25,363 nucleotides of DNA from Cellvibrionales bacterium (GTDB lineage: Bacteria; Pseudomonadota; Gammaproteobacteria; Pseudomonadales; JAHEGP01). Shown here in pieces: positions 1 through 8,634 of this stretch. The DNA lies in contig JAHEGP010000012.1 of assembly GCA_024645065.1 (NCBI GenBank), forward strand, positions 1 through 25,363. The letters are read 5' to 3'. Numbering within the stretch: position 1 is the stretch's first letter; every line of letters begins with the position of its first letter. Below the pieces are notes generated by a model that had not been told where the DNA came from, did not search any database, and saw nothing but the letters and a program-made list of their open reading frames with translations. Both the position numbers and the translations under genes were made by a program.

Positions 1-1
1 C

Positions 2-1057
2 CGGGTCCAGCCCATAGCGGGGTTTGAGGAGCCCTGGGCGCTTGCATTCCTGCCCGACGGTCGCATGTTGGTGACGGAGAAGGAAGGCAAGCTGTTTATC
101 GTTGACCAGGATGGCGCTAAGTCCAGCCCGGTGGCCGGGGTGCAGGACGTCGACTACGGCGGCCAGGGCGGTCTCGGCGACGTTGTACTGCACCCGGATT
201 TTTCCACCAACCGTCGAGTCTACCTCAGCTACGCCGAGGCGGGTGACGGTGATGTGCGCGGTGCTGCGGTCGCTCGGGGGACACTGACAGAGACCGGTCG
301 GCGGCCCACCCTCGAAGGGGTCGAAGTCATCTGGCGGCAGACACCGAAAGTCACCGGGCGGGGGCACTACGGCCACCGTTTATTGTTTGACGATCAGGGC
401 TACCTGTGGATTGCCTCCGGTGAGCGGCAGCAATTCACCCCCGCCCAGGACATGCAGGCCAACCTCGGTAAAGTACTGCGTTTTCATGACGACGGCAGCA
501 TCCCCGCTGACAATCCCTTCGTGGATTACCGGGGTGACGACGGCAGCGGCCCTGAATCGCCGGTTTCCGGACAAATATGGTCACTGGGGCATCGCAACCC
601 CCTGGGCATGGATTTCGATCTGGACGGGCGTCTCTGGGTGATCGAGATGGGCCCTGCGGGGGGTGACGAATTAAATCTTGTCGAGCGCGGCGGTAACTAT
701 GGTTATCCGCTGGTATCCAATGGCGACCATTACAGCGGCCGCGAGATTCCCGATCACAGCACCCGCCCCGAGTTTATCGAGCCTGCGATCTGGTGGACAC
801 CGGTGATTTCCCCGGCGGATCTGACGATTTATCGCGGCGGTCTCTTTGCCGGCTGGCGGGGCAATGCCCTGGTGGCGGGCCTCAGCGCTCGCGGTATTGT
901 GCGCATTGCGCTGGGCAAGGAGGGCGCGAGGGAAGTGGAGCGCTATGACCTGGGCGCACGCATCCGCAGTGTGGTGGAGGGGCCAGGCGGAGCACTGTGG
1001 GTGCTGGAGGATGATCGGGACGGTAGCAAGGGCCGGCTGTTGAAGCTTACACCCTGA
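2..1057 (+). CDS. PQQ-dependent soluble aldose sugar dehydrogenase (5' end outside window)
   Basis: The frame is open from the first bases of the window, so the start and any signal peptide lie upstream; 351 residues are visible. The fragment begins with the family's first propeller blade (EEPWALAFLPDGRMLVTEK). Other typical motifs are GHYGHRLLF (visible residues 121-129, region of the catalytic His), LGHRNPLG (about 195-202, substrate-binding Arg) and EMGPAGGDELN (about 215-225, calcium/PQQ region). Members of the soluble glucose/aldose dehydrogenase family (YliI/Asd-like) are six-bladed propellers in the periplasm that oxidise aldoses using calcium-bound PQQ. The substrate cannot be told from sequence. 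No PQQ synthesis gene is nearby. The C-terminus looks complete, ending at a TGA followed at once by TAG. Confidence 0.9.
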   Translation, partial: RVQPIAGFEEPWALAFLPDGRMLVTEKEGKLFIVDQDGAKSSPVAGVQDVDYGGQGGLGDVVLHPDFSTNRRVYLSYAEAGDGDVRGAAVARGTLTETGRRPTLEGVEVIWRQTPKVTGRGHYGHRLLFDDQGYLWIASGERQQFTPAQDMQANLGKVLRFHDDGSIPADNPFVDYRGDDGSGPESPVSGQIWSLGHRNPLGMDFDLDGRLWVIEMGPAGGDELNLVERGGNYGYPLVSNGDHYSGREIPDHSTRPEFIEPAIWWTPVISPADLTIYRGGLFAGWRGNALVAGLSARGIVRIALGKEGAREVERYDLGARIRSVVEGPGGALWVLEDDRDGSKGRLLKLTP

Positions 1058-1076
1058 TAGTTCCGGCTCGCGACGG

Positions 1077-1097
1077 CCAGGGTTGCCGTTGCCCTGG
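1077..1097 (+). terminator. Weak hairpin after the sugar dehydrogenase
   Basis: CCAGGG and CCCTGG form a perfect 6-bp stem around a 9-base loop, 20 bases past the stop. A short TTTT occurs 8 bases further on rather than directly after the stem, so intrinsic termination is only possible. Confidence 0.25.
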
Positions 1098-1667
1098 GTC
1101 AATGCTTTTCCAGCTCCGGCCCTTACAACAGCCAGGAGTTCAGGTGCTTTTGAAGGGGGCAGGGTGCTTCGGTGAGGTGGGGTTGTTGGCGCAACTGTAC
1201 CGTTCTATCGGGCGCAGATTTGGTGTTTGCCTGCCGTCACCCGCTTGAGGTAAAGAGTGAGGCGGACATCCTGTCGGTCAGTGGCGTGCGATTGCTATCT
1301 GGAAGATTTTCAGCCTGGCGCTGGAGAGCTGCTCGAATAATCGGGTGGGTGGCGCCTGTAATCCAAAAATACACAACCGCGCAACCTATGCATGGAGGGC
1401 GTTGGAAAGGCCTACCGATCGCAGCACTCGCCGATTCACATTTTTTCGGTTCTATACCCAACCGTATACTGCTGGGCTCAGGGCATGGCGGCAGAGCCGC
1501 GCCGGGAGCGATTTCCGGGCGCGTTGTGGTTCACTGGTCGTTGAACAAACGTTCAGGTAGGGCTTTGATTTGCGCAAAAGCTCCTTGGGATAGCGCATCT
1601 GGTTTGGACGCGCGTGGCGAAGCAACCGTTTTAAGCCAGATGCACTGGCCGAATCTTCCACGGCCCG

Positions 1668-1673
1668 TATAAT
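1668..1673 (+). promoter_or_regulatory. Candidate -10 box of fabV
   Basis: A perfect TATAAT sits 78 bases upstream of the fabV start codon, giving a leader of roughly 70 bases. No good -35 hexamer was found at 16-18 bases upstream, so the call rests on the -10 alone. Confidence 0.4.
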
Positions 1674-1751
1674 AAGCCGTTTGTTCGACTGGGTTGACGG
1701 CATGGGCTGCCGCTGGCGCAGTCAATGCCCGACAATAACACGGAAGAAGCC

Positions 1752-2942
1752 ATGATCATCAAGCCAAGAGTACGCGGTTTTATGTGTGTCACCACCCATC
1801 CGGTGGGGTGTGACGTCAACGTCAAACAGCAGATCGATTACGTCAAAAGCCAGGGGCCAATCGAGAACGGGCCCAAGCGGGTGCTGGTGATCGGCGCTTC
1901 CACCGGCTATGGCCTGGCTTCGCGGATTACGGCGGCATTTGCTTGTGGAGCATCGACCATTGGCTTGTTTTTTGAAAAGGAAGGCACCGAGCGCAAGCCG
2001 GGTACTGCCGGGTGGTACAACTCGGCGGCCTTTCACAAGTATGCCGAGGCCGAGGGTTTATATGCCACCAGCATCAATGGCGACGCGTTCTCCAACGAAA
2101 TCAAGCAAAAAACCATTGACCTGATCAAGCGGGATCTGGGCCAGGTCGACCTGGTGGTCTATAGCCTGGCCTCGCCCCGGCGCCAGCATCCCGAGACGGG
2201 CGTGGTTTACAATTCCACGCTCAAGCCCATTGGCAAGGACGTGGTCCAGCGCGGTATCAATACCGACAAGCAGGCAGTGCAGGAGGTGAGCCTGGAGGCC
2301 GCCACCCAGGAAGAAATCGACAACACCGTGGCAGTGATGGGCGGCGAGGACTGGCAGATGTGGATAGAAGCGCTCGATGCGGCCGGGGTGCTTGCAGAGG
2401 GTGCAAAAACGACTGCTTATACCTACGTTGGTGAGCGTATTACCTGGGATATTTACTGGCACGGCACCATCGGAGCCGCCAAGCAGGATCTGGACAAGCG
2501 GGTGGTCGATATTCGCGCCAGACTGGCGGAAAAGGGCGGAGATGCGCGGGTCTCGGTATTGAAGGGCGTGGTGACCCAGGCGAGTTCGGCGATTCCGATC
2601 ATGCCTCTCTACCTGTCCTTGTTGTTCAGGATTATGAAGGCGGACGGCTCCCACGAGGGCTGTATCGAACAGGTTGACGGCTTGTTTCGCAACAGCCTCT
2701 GCAGCGCCAACCCCGTTATGGACGAATCGGGGCGCCTGAGGGCGGATGGCCTCGAGCTCCGGCCCGAAGTACAGCAGGCGGTTGAACAGCTCTGGTCGCA
2801 GGTGACCACCGAAAACCTGCTCGAGTTGACCGACTTCAAAGGTTACCAGGCGGAGTTCCTGCGCTTGTTTGGCTTCGGTATCGAGGGCGTGGATTACGAG
2901 GCCGATGTCGATCCGGTGGTGCCGATCGATAAGCTGGTATAG
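1752..2942 (+). CDS. fabV: FabV-type enoyl-ACP reductase (NADH)
   Basis: The enzyme carries out the last reduction of each fatty-acid elongation cycle, turning trans-2-enoyl-ACP into acyl-ACP with NADH, in the cytoplasm. The 396-residue product has the cofactor motif GASTGYG (48-54). It also has the FabV-specific active-site pair Tyr-x8-Lys at Y235 and K244, at the same numbers as in characterised FabV proteins. The N-terminus MIIKPRVRGF is family-typical. I chose this ATG over one 27 bases upstream because it has GGAAGAA placed just before it and matches the family start. FabV enzymes are known to be largely insensitive to triclosan. The gene stands alone, with its own likely promoter. Confidence 0.97.
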   Translation: MIIKPRVRGFMCVTTHPVGCDVNVKQQIDYVKSQGPIENGPKRVLVIGASTGYGLASRITAAFACGASTIGLFFEKEGTERKPGTAGWYNSAAFHKYAEAEGLYATSINGDAFSNEIKQKTIDLIKRDLGQVDLVVYSLASPRRQHPETGVVYNSTLKPIGKDVVQRGINTDKQAVQEVSLEAATQEEIDNTVAVMGGEDWQMWIEALDAAGVLAEGAKTTAYTYVGERITWDIYWHGTIGAAKQDLDKRVVDIRARLAEKGGDARVSVLKGVVTQASSAIPIMPLYLSLLFRIMKADGSHEGCIEQVDGLFRNSLCSANPVMDESGRLRADGLELRPEVQQAVEQLWSQVTTENLLELTDFKGYQAEFLRLFGFGIEGVDYEADVDPVVPIDKLV

Positions 2943-2991
2943 TTTGCGATCCTGATTATTCGCAAAGCTGCAAGATTCATTCGAATAGCGC

Positions 2992-3048
2992 CCCGGGCCT
3001 GGCACTGTAATCATTTCCTGCCCGGGTTCGCCGGTATCGCCGCCCGGG
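2992..3048. repeat. Three CCCGGG palindromes in the fabV-DUF3014 gap
   Basis: CCCGGG occurs at 2992, 3021 and 3043. The first two extend to a 7-bp inverted repeat (CCCGGGC and GCCCGGG, 21-base loop). No T-run follows on the plus strand, so this is not a standard terminator. It may simply be GC-rich structure between two genes. Confidence 0.3.
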
Positions 3049-3096
3049 ATCAAAAACCGGCCTGCAAAGCGTCTATCGGCTATGTTTAACAGTGAT

Positions 3097-3102
3097 TATA
3101 CT
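3097..3102 (+). promoter_or_regulatory. Candidate -10 box of the DUF3014 gene
   Basis: TATACT lies 35 bases before the chosen ATG in a locally AT-rich stretch. No convincing -35 hexamer is present at the usual spacing. Confidence 0.3.
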
Positions 3103-3136
3103 AAATCCACGTTATTGATTATTGGACCTCAATGTA

Positions 3137-3982
3137 ATGGAAGCAGATAAAGAACGACTGGTCGATCCAAGCCCGGTAAGAAAATCCTCAGGCGGGCTCA
3201 GGCTGCGGGATATCCTGCTCGCGCTTATCGCGCTGGCGATCATCGCGGCGATTGCCTGGTTTATTATCAGGGACAAGGATCTGCCACCCGAACCGCCTAT
3301 GGTGGGCGATATGCCGGTGCCAGCGGCGGCCCTGGAGCGCGCGCGTCGGGGTATCAATCCAGCGCAACCGCCACCGCCCCAGTTGACGGATGCCGAGCTG
3401 GCGCCGGTGGTGGCGCCGGAAAACCTGGACGGCAGTGATGCCCAGGTCAGCCGGGCGATAGAGGAGATGTCTCCGCCGTTGCTGGCCTGGTTTACTCCCA
3501 AGGAGCAGGTGCGCAAGTGGGTGGCGATGGCGGTACTGCTTTCTGAGGGTGACCTCATTAGCAAGAATCGCCCGCTGGCCTATCCCATGGATCCCTTCAA
3601 GGTTAACAAGCAGGGCGGCAGGCTGAGCATGAGCGAGGCCAATTTCAATCGCGCCAACGAACTCATCGACGCCATTCTCCGGATTCCACCACAGAAGCTG
3701 GCTGCCTATTACCGCCAGTGGTCACCGGTACTGGAAAAGTCCTATGCTGAACTGGGAATGGAAAGTAACTTTCATACCCATTTTGTCAGTTTGATTGACC
3801 GCGCCCTGGCAACCAAAACGCTGTCCCGGCCACCGGAGCTGTCCCAGCCCCACGTGCTCTATACCTATAGCGATGAGCAACTGGAGAATGCCAGTGACAT
3901 CAACAAGCTGATGTGGCGGCTCGGGCCGGAAAATATGAAAAAGGTGCAGGCTTACCTGCTGGAGTTCAAAGCCGCGCTCTGA
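3137..3982 (+). CDS. DUF3014 domain protein, single-pass inner-membrane anchor
   Basis: The product has 281 residues and no known function. Residues 1-24 are charged and cytoplasmic-looking, about 26-44 form one hydrophobic membrane segment, and about 47-75 are proline-rich. The remainder matches what I recall of DUF3014: it opens with a segment ending in SPPLLAWF, followed by a helical region. Family-like blocks are ELIDAILRIP, YAELGMES and the C-terminal LGPENMKKVQAYL. The domain should face the periplasm. The frame opens at a TTG 15 bases upstream, but I take the ATG because a TTGGA sits at a workable distance. The MBL-fold gene follows after 62 bases and could be co-transcribed. Confidence 0.85.
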   Translation: MEADKERLVDPSPVRKSSGGLRLRDILLALIALAIIAAIAWFIIRDKDLPPEPPMVGDMPVPAAALERARRGINPAQPPPPQLTDAELAPVVAPENLDGSDAQVSRAIEEMSPPLLAWFTPKEQVRKWVAMAVLLSEGDLISKNRPLAYPMDPFKVNKQGGRLSMSEANFNRANELIDAILRIPPQKLAAYYRQWSPVLEKSYAELGMESNFHTHFVSLIDRALATKTLSRPPELSQPHVLYTYSDEQLENASDINKLMWRLGPENMKKVQAYLLEFKAAL

Positions 3983-4044
3983 CGCAGCAGGGTTTGGGGC
4001 GTGCAGCCTGAGGTGACACCGAGTTCATTAGAGGTGCCAGAGTT

Positions 4045-4890
4045 ATGCCCGAACTGGTTCATGCCAAAGCGGTCCGGCTCGCACCGGGCCTGCGTCGCGT
4101 CACCGCCGCCAATCCCGGGGTGATGACGGGCACCGGCACCAATACCTATCTACTCGGCGAGCGGGATGTTGCGGTGGTCGATCCCGGCCCGGACATGCCG
4201 CAGCATGTCGATGCCATTCTGGCGGCGATTGAACACGGGGGCGGACGCTTGGCGCGGATCTTCGCAACCCACACCCATATGGATCATTCGCCCGCAACGG
4301 CCAGCCTTTTGCGACATCGCAAGGTGGAGGTCATCGGCGCCCTGGCGAGCGACCGTATGTTTCAGGATGCGGGTTTTTCCCCCGACATCGAGTGTAGCCA
4401 TGACCAGGTCTTTGATGGCCCGGAGTACAGCCTGCGCGCCATCGCTACGCCGGGACATGTGAGCAATCATTTCTGTTTTCTGGAGCAGAACAGCGGTTAC
4501 CTGATGACCGGTGACCATATCATGAACGGCTCAACCGTCGTCATCATTCCCCCCAGTGGCGATATGGCCGCGTATATCAACTCCCTGAAAATACTCCTGG
4601 ACTATCCCTTGACGCGGCTGGCGCCGGGCCATGGTGACATCATGGAGAGTCCCGCGGCCGTGGTGCAATGGTTGGTGGACCATCGCTTGCAGCGCGAGGC
4701 GAGGGTGCTCGAGGTGTTGCGGGCTCATGGTGAGGCCACGGTCGATGAACTGGTGCTGGAGGTGTATAGCGATGTGCCGGTCGCGGTGCATCCAGTGGCC
4801 AAGCTGTCGCTACTGGCGCATTTAATCAAACTGGAGCAGGAGCGGCGGGCGGCGCAGGCCAATAAGCGCTGGTCTGCCGTTTCAATATAG
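4045..4890 (+). CDS. MBL-fold metallo-hydrolase, LACTB2-like, with winged-helix tail
   Basis: This is a 281-residue cytoplasmic metallo-beta-lactamase-fold hydrolase. The complete dinuclear metal site is visible: THTHMDH (H76, H78, D80, H81), H138 in TPGHVSNH, D157 in TGDHIM and H196 in PGHGDIM. The N-terminal MTGTGTNTYLLG and the C-terminal segment (about 205-262, EARVLEVLRAHG...) match the LACTB2/ribonuclease-like subgroup, which ends in a small winged-helix domain. LACTB2 itself is a mitochondrial endoribonuclease. Whether this bacterial protein cuts RNA or hydrolyses a small ester is unknown. The ATG is preceded by GAGGTG. It does not resemble antibiotic-degrading beta-lactamases closely. 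Confidence 0.9.
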   Translation: MPELVHAKAVRLAPGLRRVTAANPGVMTGTGTNTYLLGERDVAVVDPGPDMPQHVDAILAAIEHGGGRLARIFATHTHMDHSPATASLLRHRKVEVIGALASDRMFQDAGFSPDIECSHDQVFDGPEYSLRAIATPGHVSNHFCFLEQNSGYLMTGDHIMNGSTVVIIPPSGDMAAYINSLKILLDYPLTRLAPGHGDIMESPAAVVQWLVDHRLQREARVLEVLRAHGEATVDELVLEVYSDVPVAVHPVAKLSLLAHLIKLEQERRAAQANKRWSAVSI

Positions 4891-4897
4891 CGGGCTT

Positions 4898-4910
4898 GAC
4901 CGGGACGGTC
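4898..4910 (+). terminator. Short hairpin after the MBL-fold gene
   Basis: GACCG and CGGTC form a perfect 5-bp stem with a 3-base loop, 8 bases past the stop. TTTT follows 8 bases after the stem. The stem is short, and the same stretch could instead include a -35-like TTGACC (4896-4901) for the next gene. Confidence 0.3.
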
Positions 4911-4962
4911 CGATCCTGTTTTCATGGCAGTACATCAATTGTGGTTATTGCAGGGGAACGGT

Positions 4963-5796
4963 ATGGATTCGGTCAGCTGGCGTTTTGGTTTGGCATGGGT
5001 GGCGGTGGTCTACTGCGCAGAAACGTGCGCTGGAACCATGTTCGACGACACCCATCGGTTTCATCTGGGTTATGCGCGCCAGGACGCAGATGCCAAGGTA
5101 ACTTCGTCAGTAGATCCTTTGCCGCCCATTGAAATTGACCTGGAGGACGACCTCGACGCCGACAATTCCAGCGATTCCATTCTGGCTGCCTATCACTGGC
5201 GTTTTGCCGACAAGTGGTCTTTGGGCCTGACTTATCAGCGGCTGAAGCTGGACGGCGATGGTCTTGCCGCTCGCGATTTCAATTTTGATGGTGACGTATA
5301 CCGGGCGGGGGCGCAGGTCGACACCGAATTTACGATGGACACCTACCGCCTCGATGTGGCCTACACGATTTTTCGCAACGACCAGTGGCAGGTCCGGGTG
5401 GGAGCGGGTGTTCACACCTTTGTGATAGACACATCCCTGGCGGCCCAGCTGTCGCTGGAGGGCGGAGAGGAAACACCCCTTGTCAATGAGTTCAGGCAAG
5501 ATAGCGCCGATGTGTTGGCACCGCTACCCAACCTGCGCGCCGGGGTGACCTTTCTGGTTACGCCCAGGTGGAGTGTCGGTGGCAGTGCAGGTTGGCTGAG
5601 TTTGAACATCGGTGACTTCAGCGGTTCATACACCTATGCCGATGTTGCCACTGACTATCGCATCACCGAACGGTTTGGTATCGGCGCGTCCTATCAAATA
5701 GCGAAACTGGATGCCAAAATCGACGATAGCGATGGCTTCGATGAGGTCAATATCCAGCTGTCTGGCCCGAGCATATACCTGGTCTATGGGTTTTGA
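4963..5796 (+). CDS. Small outer-membrane beta-barrel protein
   Basis: The product has 277 residues: a signal peptide at about 1-25 (charged start, LAWVAVVYCA core), then alternating hydrophobic/polar strands typical of OmpW/OmpA-like 8-stranded barrels. Strand examples are WSLGLTYQRLKL, YRLDVAYTIF, WQVRVGAGVHTF, WSVGGSAGWLSL and the terminal SIYLVYGF. The last residue is Phe, the usual BAM recognition signature. I chose the ATG at 4963 over one at 4924 because AGGGGAA lies just before it and the signal peptide then starts properly. The function is unknown; the loops are acidic (DLEDDLDADNSSDS). It converges on the large lipoprotein gene, with 58 bases between them. Confidence 0.8.
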   Translation: MDSVSWRFGLAWVAVVYCAETCAGTMFDDTHRFHLGYARQDADAKVTSSVDPLPPIEIDLEDDLDADNSSDSILAAYHWRFADKWSLGLTYQRLKLDGDGLAARDFNFDGDVYRAGAQVDTEFTMDTYRLDVAYTIFRNDQWQVRVGAGVHTFVIDTSLAAQLSLEGGEETPLVNEFRQDSADVLAPLPNLRAGVTFLVTPRWSVGGSAGWLSLNIGDFSGSYTYADVATDYRITERFGIGASYQIAKLDAKIDDSDGFDEVNIQLSGPSIYLVYGF

Positions 5797-5854
5797 TGCA
5801 TCCCCGAATCTGACTGGTCGCAGGGTTGCAAGCGAGCTGTCTATTATCAGCCAA

Positions 5855-8335
5855 TTATTCCCCGGGCGAGCCCAGCCCCGGCACATTGTGCCAGGGATTG
5901 GCGGCAAAAATGCGGTCTGACTTCCTCACGGTGACGGCGACTGGGTCGCCCTGGAAAAAATCATCCCAGGGGGTCTTCAGGGCGGTAATTACGATGTCGC
6001 CCGGCTCGATACGCTGGACCGCCCCTTGCAGTGACTGACCCTCGTAAAAGAGCCGATTGCAAACCTGCCCGGGCGAGCAAACCCGGTCGCCAGCCTCCAG
6101 CCAGTCGCGCCCCGGCTTTACAGGACGACTGCGCTCCAGTTCCAACTCGGCGTCGATAGTAAAAAATGGAGACGCCAAGCGCATTGTTAGCCGTGAACCC
6201 GCGACCTCCTGTTGCACCTTGGCCGGCAAGCCCAGCCAGTTATCCGGGTCGAGGCAGGCTTCGCTGCTGAGGGCTTGCAGGAGCAGGGTCTCGGGGCGGC
6301 CCTCGGGGTTGCTAACGTAGGTCTGCCACTCGGCTCTCAGGCCACAGGGGTCGCCATCCAGGCCGTAAATCGCCAGGCTCAGGTAAAAATTGTCCGGTTC
6401 ATCGTCATAGAGGCGAACCGGCACGGGCGTCAATGCCCCGGCCAGGCCAACACTGGCGAGCAATGCTTCAGGGTCGGTCAGCAGGAAATGGTAGTGGCTC
6501 TCCGGCACCGACTCTGCCATGGAGGCAGGCAACAGGGCTGCCCCATCCCCGGCGACGGCGGCTTCTGCCTGGCTCAACACGGTCCTGGGATAAAAATTGT
6601 TTTTGAAACCGACCAATGTTTGGCGGTAGGCATCGGTCGCATCAAGGTAGGTGGCGTCCAGGTTCCACCAGGGTGAGATCACGAAATCCAGCGGATTCAG
6701 GTAGACCAGCGTATGCACCGGGGCAGCATTGACGTACTGCGCCCAGCGACTGTTATCGAGCAGGGTGACATCCCCTGGAGCTACTCTTACTGCATCCCGG
6801 TTGTAAACGCTGGCATTGTAAAGGCCCCTATCGGCCACCGCATTACCCCAGTATATATAGTCGTTGGCGGCGACAAACTCGCGGTCGAATGCCACCCGCG
6901 ATTCAGGGGATTGCGGCCAGTCGATGCGGGAGTTGAAATACAGGGCCTCTTCTCCGGTAGCCGGCTCCACGACGCCAACATAACTGTTGATAGCACCCCG
7001 TTCCAGTACATGGCTAACCGGCTCCGGCAGAGTCAACAGCCTGACCGAGTCGGCTGAGATGTTCTCGGCGGCAGCCTGGATCACCAAAAATCGGGGTTCC
7101 GAACTCCCGGGATCGTTTACGAAAACAGACCATTCGGCGCGGGCGCCCTCTACCAGCCCCCCCGACGATGGATACAGGTTGACTACCAGGAAATATCGCG
7201 GTGATTCGGTGTCGATGATGCGAACAGGTGCGAGGGTAAACCCCCGCGGCAAGTGCTCAAGCTCGAATTCCCTTATCAGCGCCTGGTTCCTGAATTCGAA
7301 GTTGATGAAAACAGAGTTGGGAGCATCGCCAACATTGAAGTACAGCCAGGGCTGATTGCCGCCCTCCGTCACCGCTTCGTTGTAGTCGACGGCGTCCATT
7401 TCGATGAAAAGCGTCTTTAAAAGCGCCTGGATGTCGGTGCCGGCTGATAGACCGTCGAGCTTGATGGTCAGGGAATTTGCGCTGGCCATGATGTCGGGTT
7501 GGCTTATCTCGGGAAGCAGGCCCAGCAGGCGCTCGGCAAAGGTTTCGGCGTTGTCACTGACCAGTCGGGCACTGCCGTTGATCGCCCCGGACTCGTATCC
7601 GAATTCAGCCATAGCCACGTCAGCCTGGCTCAAGCTCGAGGCGCCGCTGCCGGGAGCACGGACTGCACGATACAGCCCGGGCAAACCGTATACAAAGCTG
7701 ACCGGATTCGGTGTGTCCAGAACTTCCAGGTGGGATGCGATGGCACTCTTGTGGATATTGGCCGCTTGCCCGGTGTGCACGCCGATAACAAGCTCCAGGT
7801 TGCGACGCGGCCCTATCGCCAGGGTTTTGTCATCGATCCAGGTTTCAAACAGCGCTGTCTGCGCCAGCGGCTGCAGCGAGTAGCCCTGATAGCTTGCCGC
7901 GGTTTCCCCGGCGGTAGCCACCGCATTGCTGTGACCCGGGCCAGTCGGCGGTGCGTCCGCAAAGCGGGCAATCAGGATAAAGCCGTCCTCGGCAGCAAGG
8001 GTTTGCCCGAGAATCAGTCGCTCCACACCGGCTCCATCATCAGTGCTTGCACTCGAATGGCTCAGGTAGTGACGAATGATATCCGTTGGCTTGTGCCGCC
8101 AGGGATCGACAATCTCGTCCAGAAACCATGGGGCCGTATCTGCAGGGTTGCGCAGCTGCATAGCGCCCCGGGTAGAAGCGGGCAGCAGATGGAGGGGGTT
8201 CGCGGCTTCTGGACGGCTGTTTGAGTCTTCGATCGATTGCACGCATCCCGCCAGCATTGTGCCGCAAATGAGAGTAGCCAGAAGCCGGTAGCAGCGGCCC
8301 CGGTTACCGGTGTCGATCAGCAAATGCGTTGCCAT
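5855..8335 (-). CDS. Large lipoprotein of unknown function with an internal duplication
   Basis: I do not recognise a characterised family. From the chosen ATG the product is 826 residues, with a lipoprotein signal peptide ending in LAGC (Cys31). Val follows the Cys, so outer-membrane sorting is expected. The frame stays open 57 codons further upstream, but only this start places the signal peptide at the N-terminus. Residues about 45-310 resemble DUF3352-like proteins (LPASTRGAMQLRNP..., LAIGPRRNLELVIGVHTG), a tentative link. Two related modules follow. APVRIIDTE...ARAEWSVFVNDP (about 369-422) matches VPVRLYDDE...LRAEWQTYVSNP (about 636-689), and each is followed by a second matching block (FDREFVAANDYIYW and PGRDWLEAGDRVCS). 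It diverges from the RND adaptor gene. Confidence 0.75.
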   Translation of the reverse strand: MATHLLIDTGNRGRCYRLLATLICGTMLAGCVQSIEDSNSRPEAANPLHLLPASTRGAMQLRNPADTAPWFLDEIVDPWRHKPTDIIRHYLSHSSASTDDGAGVERLILGQTLAAEDGFILIARFADAPPTGPGHSNAVATAGETAASYQGYSLQPLAQTALFETWIDDKTLAIGPRRNLELVIGVHTGQAANIHKSAIASHLEVLDTPNPVSFVYGLPGLYRAVRAPGSGASSLSQADVAMAEFGYESGAINGSARLVSDNAETFAERLLGLLPEISQPDIMASANSLTIKLDGLSAGTDIQALLKTLFIEMDAVDYNEAVTEGGNQPWLYFNVGDAPNSVFINFEFRNQALIREFELEHLPRGFTLAPVRIIDTESPRYFLVVNLYPSSGGLVEGARAEWSVFVNDPGSSEPRFLVIQAAAENISADSVRLLTLPEPVSHVLERGAINSYVGVVEPATGEEALYFNSRIDWPQSPESRVAFDREFVAANDYIYWGNAVADRGLYNASVYNRDAVRVAPGDVTLLDNSRWAQYVNAAPVHTLVYLNPLDFVISPWWNLDATYLDATDAYRQTLVGFKNNFYPRTVLSQAEAAVAGDGAALLPASMAESVPESHYHFLLTDPEALLASVGLAGALTPVPVRLYDDEPDNFYLSLAIYGLDGDPCGLRAEWQTYVSNPEGRPETLLLQALSSEACLDPDNWLGLPAKVQQEVAGSRLTMRLASPFFTIDAELELERSRPVKPGRDWLEAGDRVCSPGQVCNRLFYEGQSLQGAVQRIEPGDIVITALKTPWDDFFQGDPVAVTVRKSDRIFAANPWHNVPGLGSPGE

Positions 8336-8545
8336 GGTCCAGGCCCTGTGAAGTTCATTCCCGATATCGTCGGCGCGATCCTCGTGTACGCTGCAAATGA
8401 CCCTGCGGTTCATCGATCCGGGGCCGCCCGACAATGCCCGGCCATTCCTTCGTCGTGTTAGGCATCGGGCGACGATTTCGGGTGCCCCCGCACCTTCGTG
8501 CATCACCGTCCCGGCCGAGAATTACCAGCCAATGCCAGACGTTTG

Positions 8546-8554
8546 TGCTATAGT
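8546..8554 (+). promoter_or_regulatory. Extended -10 promoter candidate for the RND operon
   Basis: TGC followed directly by TATAGT forms an extended -10 element, which can work without a good -35 box; none is seen. The leader to the chosen adaptor start would be about 145 bases. Confidence 0.4.
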
Positions 8555-8615
8555 CGCGGCCGTTTTCACTGGCGGCATTCGCGGTGGATGCGGTGTTTGT
8601 TGCACAGTTTCAATT

Positions 8616-8634
8616 CTGCCGGCAGCCCAGGGCT
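8616..8634. promoter_or_regulatory. Two adjacent palindromes upstream of the RND operon
   Basis: CTGCCGGCAG (8616-8625) is a perfect palindrome. AGCCC-A-GGGCT (8624-8634) is a second, overlapping it by two bases. They sit just before a TATATT. A repressor operator or leader structure is possible, but the regulator is not in this window. Confidence 0.35.

Larger units (their letters stand above)
1058..1751. other. Long gene-poor gap between the sugar dehydrogenase and fabV
   Basis: About 690 bases contain no gene I can support. Open frames of 60-166 codons exist on both strands, the longest at 1172-1672 plus. Their products are rich in Trp, Arg, Cys and Ser, show no recognisable domain, and lack a good ribosome site. 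No tRNA fold or known small-RNA signature was recognised. The right end holds a likely fabV promoter. The left end holds a weak hairpin just after the dehydrogenase stop. Confidence 0.5.

Noticed and set aside
1172..1672. 166-codon open frame on the plus strand in the fabV upstream gap
   Set aside because: No ribosome site, no recognisable domain, and a composition (many Trp, Arg, Cys, Ser) typical of chance frames in GC-rich DNA.
2058..3053. 331-codon open frame on the minus strand opposite fabV
   Set aside because: It is antisense to a clearly identified fabV with intact active-site residues; its product has no domain signature.
6212..6676. 154-codon plus-strand frame opposite the lipoprotein C-terminal part
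   Set aside because: It lies fully antisense to the second repeat module and shows no family features.
7499..8224. 241-codon plus-strand frame opposite the large lipoprotein
   Set aside because: The minus-strand gene has a proper lipoprotein signal and aligned repeat modules, while this frame has neither a start signal nor a domain.
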